Shown: one piece after another, positions 59,239 to 64,000 of the stretch
Position numbering within the stretch: position 1 is the stretch's first letter
How the letters are laid out: every line of letters begins with the position of its first letter
Source of the DNA: Glycomyces tenuis DSM 44171
Lineage (GTDB): Bacteria > Actinomycetota > Actinomycetes > Mycobacteriales > Micromonosporaceae
Direction: 5' to 3'
DNA: 64,000 nucleotides
Assembly: GCF_000427885.1 (NCBI RefSeq)
Contig: NZ_ATYW01000003.1
Coordinates: 62,001-126,000, forward strand
Position numbers and translations under genes: made by a program
Notes under the pieces: model-generated
What the model was told of the DNA's origin: nothing
Seen by the model: the letters and a program-made list of their open reading frames with translations, nothing else
Databases searched by the model: none

Positions 59239-60069
59239 ATGCGCACCTACCTGATCACCGGCGGCACCGACGGCATCGGCAAAGGACTGGGTCTGCACTT
59301 CCTGGCCCGTGGTGACCGCCTCATCGCCGTCGGCACCAACCCCGCCAAAGGGAAGGCGCTCCTGGCCGAGGCCGAGCGGCTCGGCGCCTCCGACCGCTTC
59401 CACTTCCTGCGAGCCGACCTGAGCACCCTCGCGGGCATGCGCTCGGTCGTCGCCGAAACCGAGACCACGGCCGAGCGCCTCGACGGCCTCGTCTTCGCCA
59501 CCCAGCGCTTCCGCGCCCACCGCGAGGAGACCGCCGACGGCTTCGAGTACACCTTCGCCCTCTCATACCTCAGCCGCTTCGTCATCGGCCACGCCCTGGC
59601 CGAGCTCCTGGACCGCTCCGAGTCTCCCGTCGTCTTCAACCTGGCCGGCCCCGGCGGCCTGCCCGGCCGGATCCACTGGGACGACCCGCACCTTCGCCGC
59701 GGCTACACCGGCAAGAAGGCCGCCATGCAGTCCTCACGCTGCAACGATCTGCTCGCCGTCGACTTCCCACGGCGCCATCCGGACACGCGGATCCGCTATG
59801 TCCTCTACAACCCGCTGTTCGTCAAGACCGGTATGGCTGATCCGCTTCCGCAACCGCAGCGGGCGGTCACCAAGGCCCTGGCCTGGCTTTTGGCTCAACG
59901 GGTCGACAAGGCGATCGCGCCGATGGTCGACCGTATCGACCACCCGCCGGCCGAAGCGGTCGCCGCGTTCCGCCGCCGCACGCCGATCCCGCTGACAGGC
60001 AAGGACTTCGACCCCGAAGCGGCCGACCGGCTGCACGATCTCACCCGCGGACTCATCGCCGAGCGGTGA
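59239..60069 (+). CDS. Short-chain dehydrogenase/reductase
   Basis: A 276-residue SDR with the cofactor motif TGGTDGIGKGLG (residues 6-17). The expected Tyr-x3-Lys appears as YTGKKAAMQSSR, with spacing slightly changed, so the exact catalytic set is uncertain; the fold resembles dehydrogenase/retinol-dehydrogenase-type SDRs. It is divergent from and presumably repressed by the TetR protein. ATG 59239 is chosen because GGAAAGG sits ten bases upstream; ATG 59230 is too close to it. Confidence 0.85.
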   Translation: MRTYLITGGTDGIGKGLGLHFLARGDRLIAVGTNPAKGKALLAEAERLGASDRFHFLRADLSTLAGMRSVVAETETTAERLDGLVFATQRFRAHREETADGFEYTFALSYLSRFVIGHALAELLDRSESPVVFNLAGPGGLPGRIHWDDPHLRRGYTGKKAAMQSSRCNDLLAVDFPRRHPDTRIRYVLYNPLFVKTGMADPLPQPQRAVTKALAWLLAQRVDKAIAPMVDRIDHPPAEAVAAFRRRTPIPLTGKDFDPEAADRLHDLTRGLIAER

Positions 60070-60210
60070 CCGAGGGCCCGGTGTTCGGGCAGGCAGAGGA
60101 CGGCGTAGATCGTCTCCCCTGCACGGGGAACGACGTCTCCGGGCAGGCTGACGCGCGTCTGGCGCGGAAATCGAGGTGACTGTCGGCGGCCGGTGTGCCA
60201 AGGTTTGCGC

Positions 60211-61167
60211 ATGGAAATGTCCGAGGTTACGCGCGCGAGGGCGGCTGCGACTTCGGTCGCCGCATCGCTCGGCCTGCCGGTCACCGGCACGACCGTGCTC
60301 CACAACTCGAACAAGCTGGCACTGCGGCTGACGCCGTGCGACGTCTTCGCCCGCATCGCCCCTGTGGGGCAAGAGGTCGCGCAGTTCGAGATCGAGCTCG
60401 CCCAGCGGCTCGCCGAGGTCGGAAGCCCGGTGTGTCCCTTGGAACCTCGGGCGGACCCGCGCGTGTACACCCGCGACGGCTTCACCGTGACGCTGTGGAC
60501 CTACTACGAGCCCGCGGCCCCTGGCGTCTCGCCGGTCGACTACGCCAAGGCGCTGGAACTGCTGCACCTGGGCATGCGCGAGGTCGATGTGCCGAGCCCG
60601 CGGTTCACCGACCGGGTCGCCGAGGCCGAGGCGATCATCGCCGACCCGGAGCGCTCGCCGGGGCTCCCCGAGGCCGACCGCGTCTTCCTCGGCGGCAGAC
60701 TGGCGAGCCTGCGACGGGCGATCGAGGAGCGCGGCGCCGCCGAGCAGCTGCTCCACGGCGAGCCGCATCCAGGCAATGTGCTCAGCACGGAAGGCGGCCC
60801 GTTGTTCATCGACTTCGAGACGTGCTGCCGTGGACCGGTCGAGTTCGATCTCGCCCATGTTCCCGAGGCGGTCTGCGAGCACTATCCGGGCATCGACCAA
60901 GGCCTGCTGGACGAGTGCCGACAGCTCGTCCTGGCGATGGTCGCGGCGTGGCGTTGGGAGCGCGGCGACGAGTTCCCGAACCGGCGGCTGTTCCAAGAAT
61001 CGTTCCTGCGCGCGTTGCGCGAGGGCCCGCCCTGGCCGACACTCGACACGATGAACAGGCTGGTCGGCCTGGAGCCGTCGCCGAAGGCTTTGCAGTCGTT
61101 GCGGTTACCCGGCAGTGGTATGTCTACGGCGATCACGAACTGCGTATCGGTGTCGACGACGCCCTGA
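60211..61167 (+). CDS. Aminoglycoside phosphotransferase-family protein with IS-derived tail
   Basis: A 318-residue kinase-like protein (APH fold). The Brenner motif is LLHGEPHPGNVL with metal Asp in FIDFETCC; the N-terminal lobe has ALRLTPCDVFARIAP. Many members phosphorylate small molecules other than drugs. The last about 28 residues (after NRLVGLEP) are read from the antisense strand of the neighbouring transposase remnant, so the original stop has been replaced. Weak AAGG upstream of ATG 60211; CAAGGT nearby could be a -10 for leaderless translation. The substrate is unknown. Confidence 0.75.
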   Translation: MEMSEVTRARAAATSVAASLGLPVTGTTVLHNSNKLALRLTPCDVFARIAPVGQEVAQFEIELAQRLAEVGSPVCPLEPRADPRVYTRDGFTVTLWTYYEPAAPGVSPVDYAKALELLHLGMREVDVPSPRFTDRVAEAEAIIADPERSPGLPEADRVFLGGRLASLRRAIEERGAAEQLLHGEPHPGNVLSTEGGPLFIDFETCCRGPVEFDLAHVPEAVCEHYPGIDQGLLDECRQLVLAMVAAWRWERGDEFPNRRLFQESFLRALREGPPWPTLDTMNRLVGLEPSPKALQSLRLPGSGMSTAITNCVSVSTTP

Positions 61168-61559
61168 TGGTTGGTGGAGTACCGGTAGTTCTTGAAGGGC
61201 GCGGCGATGGAGCGGTCGTGCGTGGGTACCAGGATGCCATCGACGATCAGGACGGTGCCGGGCGCGAAGCGCTGGCGCGGCCGTAGCGCTAGTTTTGGTC
61301 CGAGGTCGTCAATGATGCGGCCGACGGCTGACTTCGAGATTCCGAACAACGGAGCGAGCTGACGCAAAGTCAGGTTGGTGTGCCGATAGGCCGCGACCAG
61401 CAGCACCCGATCGGCCAACGGCAGGCTCCAGGGCCGCCCTCAGCGGGGCGTGCCAGCGCCCTCGCGTTCGAGCTGGCGCGCCAGCCAGGTGAATACCTTG
61501 GGCCGCAGCCTCGAGAACGGCTCGATCCAACACGTCTCGGACGCCGTCACCACACCCAT
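61084..61559 (-). pseudogene. IS5-family transposase remnant
   Basis: The frame from ATG 61559 gives ETCWIEPFSRLRPKVFTWLA, TGA at 61442-61440 after 39 codons, then continues in the same frame as GRPWSLPLADRVLLVAAYRH, LAPLFGISKSAVGRIIDDLG, TVLIVDGILVPTHDRSIA and PLPGNRNDCKAF. That is the N-terminal half of an IS5/IS1647-type DDE transposase, including the first catalytic Asp in IVDG, with one nonsense codon and loss of everything after about residue 155. No inverted repeat was found on either side. Its broken end is fused to the 3' end of the phosphotransferase gene. Confidence 0.8.
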
Positions 61560-61656
61560 CTGGACAACATAAGGTGACGTGTCAACAGGCCAAGATCCAC
61601 CCGTGACCGGCCCTGACCAGTCCGTTGGTGGAAGCGGCTCGGGTCAACATGGGTGC

Positions 61657-62247
61657 ATGATGGAGGGTGTGACATCTGATACTGCGCCCCTTGCCAGTCA
61701 CGCCCGCGCGGCTGGACTGATCCGTCTCGCGGTCGCGATGGGACTCCTCATCGCCGCGGTGGTGACACTGACGATGAGCTACATGGTGACCGAACATGTC
61801 ATTGCTTCCGTTGAGCCTCAACCCGACTGGGATCCATACTTGCAAAAGGACTACTACGAGGGCATCGTCGGAGGACGGTACGCTGCTCCCGGCTACGTAT
61901 TCCTCGCCACCGCCGTGGTCTACGGCGGATCGGCCATTGCGCTCCTGTACGGCAAGCGCGGGTGGCCTGCCGCGATCTGGTGCTGCTGGGGCGCCGCGCT
62001 CCTGGCCATCGCGATCCGCTGGCACGTCGGCCCGGACGGGATCGAGTTCCTCACCTCGGCGAACTATGACTTCGCCATGGTCGGCGTCGAGCGGTACGAC
62101 CCGAGAACGGGCGGGGAAGTGCAGCTCTTCGGCGCCGTGTGCATCGTCATGGGTCTGCCGCTGTCGTATCTCCCGCGCCTACGCCGCCGCCCGCACTCCT
62201 TGTCTCCCACGGACTCGCCCACCACAGCGTCACAGCAGCAGCGCTGA
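61657..62247 (+). CDS. Uncharacterised four-helix membrane protein
   Basis: A 196-residue protein with hydrophobic helices near residues 20-45, 80-103, 108-124 and 150-167, a loop with EPQPDWDPYLQKDYYEGIVGG and a Ser/Thr/Pro-rich C-terminal tail. Not recognised; it lies just downstream of the dead transposase. ATG 61657 is chosen as the first well-placed codon, but an upstream GTG at 61579 is in frame and there is no convincing SD for either. Confidence 0.5.
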   Translation: MMEGVTSDTAPLASHARAAGLIRLAVAMGLLIAAVVTLTMSYMVTEHVIASVEPQPDWDPYLQKDYYEGIVGGRYAAPGYVFLATAVVYGGSAIALLYGKRGWPAAIWCCWGAALLAIAIRWHVGPDGIEFLTSANYDFAMVGVERYDPRTGGEVQLFGAVCIVMGLPLSYLPRLRRRPHSLSPTDSPTTASQQQR

Positions 62248-62351
62248 CCTCCACCCCACCGGAACCCACAACCGGCAGCAACAGGCCGACGCTTTGACAC
62301 CTGCTCTGAACGCTCCTCAGGTCCTTGCACCGGAGCAACACGGGACATCCT

Positions 62352-62729
62352 TTAGGCGATGAGCAGGAGCGCGCTGATCACCACCATCACCGCGGCGGTG
62401 GCGCCGTGCACGCCGTAGGCGGCCCACCTTGGCCCCTTGCTCCGCAGCACGGTCAGCGCGTCGCCGAACGGAATGAGGGCCGCGGCCAGCATGAACCAGC
62501 CGAGCAACTGGGTCGATCCGCCCGCCATCACGATGAAGATGAGCAGTCCGGAGGCGATGTCGCGGAAGGCCTTCACCGACAGCCACGCCTGGAAGGTCGG
62601 GTCTTCGGTCGGGGTGTCGGGAATGCCGAAGCCGGCCGCGCCCTGCGGCGCGAGCAGTCCGCGTATGCCGATGAAGATGATGCCCGCGCCGATGAGGCCG
62701 GCAAGGACGTTGGCGATGATCGTGATCAT
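62352..62729 (-). CDS. DUF4267-type small membrane protein
   Basis: A 125-residue protein with four hydrophobic helices, including VLAGLIGAGIIFIGIRGLLAP, ASGLLIFIVMAGG and VHGATAAVMVVISALLL; the FGIP and KAFRDIASG blocks resemble DUF4267 proteins. The function is unknown. AAGGAG lies eight bases before ATG 62729. Divergent from and likely repressed by a TetR protein, with a palindrome over its -10. Confidence 0.8.
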   Translation of the reverse strand: MITIIANVLAGLIGAGIIFIGIRGLLAPQGAAGFGIPDTPTEDPTFQAWLSVKAFRDIASGLLIFIVMAGGSTQLLGWFMLAAALIPFGDALTVLRSKGPRWAAYGVHGATAAVMVVISALLLIA

Positions 62730-62765
62730 GGGGTGCTCTCCTTCTCGAAAGACCGGGACGTCAAG

Positions 62766-62835
62766 AATCTAGCATTGCTAGTTCTGTGGTCAACGATAGA
62801 TTAAGCGATGGCAGAAAATCTAGTGCTGCTAGAAT
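62766..62835. promoter_or_regulatory. Duplicated CTAGCA-TGCTAG palindromes and divergent promoters
   Basis: A perfect 13-bp CTAGCATTGCTAG (62769-62781) overlaps the -10 (TAGATT, 62771-62766) of the DUF4267 promoter, whose -35 is TTGACC (62793-62788). A near-copy CTAGTGCTGCTAG (62820-62832) overlaps the TetR -10 TAGAAT (62830-62835), six bases before ATG 62842. Confidence 0.7.
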
Positions 62836-62841
62836 TCTGTG

Positions 62842-63426
62842 ATGACCGCGACCGACCGCCGTGAACGCGAACGCGCCCGCCGCCATCGACTCATCATCAC
62901 CGCCGCCCGCGAACTCGCGGAGGCCGAAGGCTGGGAGGCGGTGACCACTCGAAGGCTGGCCGAGCGCGTCGAATACAGCCAACCCGTGCTCTACGGCCAC
63001 TTCGCCAACAAGGACGCCATCCGGGACGCCGTCGCGCTCGAAGGCTTCGGCGAACTGGGGGAGATGATGCGCGAGGCGCGCCTGTCCGCCCCCGCGTCGG
63101 AGTCCATCCGCGCCACGTGCGGCGCGTACCTGGAGTTCGCTGCCATGCACCCGGCGGTCTACCAGGCCATGTTCATTCTCCCGACCGAGACGAAGTTCGC
63201 CAGTGCCGAGACGCCGGCCCCCTTGCGCGCCGCCTTCGGCGAACTGGTCGGCTCGTTCGGTCCGGACAACGAGCGGAACGCGGCACTCGCCGAGCTCATC
63301 TGGGGCTCACTGCACGGCCTGGCCGTGCTCTCGACGGGCGGGCGGATGCCCCCCGAGGCCCAGGGGCAACGACTCGACTTGCTGGTCGCACTGTTTTCGA
63401 ACGCTCCAACGCGCGAGGGCACCTGA
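62842..63426 (+). CDS. TetR-family regulator of the DUF4267 gene
   Basis: A 194-residue TetR protein: HTH about residues 17-62 (IITAARELAEAEGWEAVTTR, RLAERVEYSQPVLYGHFANK), then a WHG-type C-terminal domain (GAYLEFAAMHPAVYQAMFIL). ATG 62842 is likely the first nucleotide of the message, given TAGAAT six bases upstream and no SD; GTG 62839 is the alternative. It should repress both itself and the divergent DUF4267 gene. Confidence 0.88.
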   Translation: MTATDRRERERARRHRLIITAARELAEAEGWEAVTTRRLAERVEYSQPVLYGHFANKDAIRDAVALEGFGELGEMMREARLSAPASESIRATCGAYLEFAAMHPAVYQAMFILPTETKFASAETPAPLRAAFGELVGSFGPDNERNAALAELIWGSLHGLAVLSTGGRMPPEAQGQRLDLLVALFSNAPTREGT

Positions 63427-63438
63427 AGCGCGTGCCGA

Positions 63439-63457
63439 GGCCGCACAAGGCGCGGCC
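63439..63457. terminator. Hairpin between convergent genes
   Basis: GGCCGC (63439-63444) and GCGGCC (63452-63457) between the TetR gene stop and the stop of the partial gene at the right edge; extended by flanking pairs, with no U-tract. Confidence 0.45.
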
Positions 63458-63475
63458 GGACGCGTGACCGGGCGC

Positions 63476-64000
63476 TCATGAGCCGAACGCGGTGAGTTCG
63501 CGCTTGACCCGCTCGATGCGGTCCTCGTCCCACACCACGTCCGGGTCCGGTTCGAAGAACTGCAAGATGACCGCGCCGGCCGTCAACGCGGGCAGCGTCC
63601 ACTCCGCCACCTCGCCGCCGAACGGCGCGCCTTGGACCCGCGCCTCCTCGATCATCGGGATCGTCGGCATCATCAACGCCGTCCCGCGCAGCGCCGCACT
63701 CGCCATCGCCGCCAACTGCTCGAAGCTCACCCCCGACCCGGGGCGGATCCGGTAGCCCAGCAAGCCGGTCAACTCGCGGTAGCTGTCCGAGATCCGCCGC
63801 ACGAAGCCCGCCTCCGCCTCCGACAGGGTCTCCCTGACCTCGTCGCGCAGCCGTCCCTCCTCCAGGCTCAGAAACGTCGCGTGCAGCGCCAGGTACGTCC
63901 GCCACGCGCTGGAGTGCTGCAACGTCTCGAAGTCCCTCGCGCCGCGGATGAGCTCGGCTCCGAGCCGCTCCCGCCCTTCGGGCGTCTCGACCAGGTCCGC
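63476..64000 (-). CDS. Probable TetR-family regulator, C-terminal part
   Basis: A 174-codon fragment open to the right edge of the window. Visible: ETPEGRERLGAELIRGARDF, TLQHSSAWRTYLALHATFLSL, VRRISDSYRELTGLLGYRI and DPDVVWDEDRIERVKRELTA, an all-helical ligand-binding-like domain as in TetR proteins of this type. The DNA-binding N-terminus lies outside the window, so the family is a moderate-confidence call. Confidence 0.6.
   Translation of the reverse strand, partial: ADLVETPEGRERLGAELIRGARDFETLQHSSAWRTYLALHATFLSLEEGRLRDEVRETLSEAEAGFVRRISDSYRELTGLLGYRIRPGSGVSFEQLAAMASAALRGTALMMPTIPMIEEARVQGAPFGGEVAEWTLPALTAGAVILQFFEPDPDVVWDEDRIERVKRELTAFGS

Noticed and set aside
61084-61559. A functional insertion sequence
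   Set aside because: Nonsense codon, missing C-terminal half and no terminal inverted repeats found.

Overview
This is about 64 kb of chromosome from a high-GC actinomycete. The evidence is the strong G/C third-position bias, GTG and TTG starts, leaderless genes, TANNNT -10 boxes, a textbook GlnR box upstream of glnA, a PimB-type mannosyltransferase, a DUF5753/DUF397 regulator pair and an LPXTG protein. The mix of soil-type secreted carbohydrate enzymes fits a filamentous saprophyte (Streptomyces/Glycomyces/Micromonospora sort). I cannot place it below that level from sequence alone.

Layout. 1-5.6 kb: a partial HelD-type RNA polymerase-recycling ATPase, a MetPS-type amino-acid symporter with its 37-residue partner, a secreted AA10 chitin monooxygenase, and an ABC-F protein behind a long structured leader. 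5.6-12.3 kb: a SodC-like lipoprotein, HrpA helicase, and a DrrAB-type exporter. 12.3-16.3 kb: a higBA toxin-antitoxin locus whose toxin is broken by an amber codon, a MarR-controlled EamA exporter/oxidoreductase pair, and an aldo-keto reductase with a frameshifted N-terminus. 16.3-20.8 kb: an unusual pair of surface binding proteins (one fused to a VWA domain) and an MBL-fold hydrolase. 21-25.2 kb: an orphan sugar-binding Tat lipoprotein, an ECF42-type sigma factor with its DGPF partner, and an LPXTG surface protein.

25.2-37.8 kb: two tandem azlCD operons, glnA with its GlnR box, RDD and NYN-domain proteins, a PimB-like glycosyltransferase, an acyl-CoA synthetase/histidine kinase/response regulator operon, and a ROK glucokinase. 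37.8-43.8 kb: a plant-polysaccharide block with two tandem secreted beta-helix paralogues and a GH74 xyloglucanase with a consensus promoter. 43.8-53.8 kb: an archaeal-type ornithine cyclodeaminase, an MFS transporter, the biotin genes bioAFD (no bioB here), a cupin, and a 961-residue clan GH-A hydrolase whose promoter is interleaved with the upstream terminator.

53.8-64 kb is more accessory in character: AraC/NmrA-type and TetR/SDR divergent pairs, a WhiJ-like DUF5753/DUF397 module with two divergent orphan genes, a phosphotransferase whose 3' end runs into a dead IS5-type transposase, a TetR/DUF4267 pair with duplicated palindromes, and a partial probable TetR gene. No tRNA, rRNA, CRISPR array, phage or origin was seen. 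Most local logic is regulator-target pairs sharing a palindromic intergenic region, with hairpins separating convergent genes.
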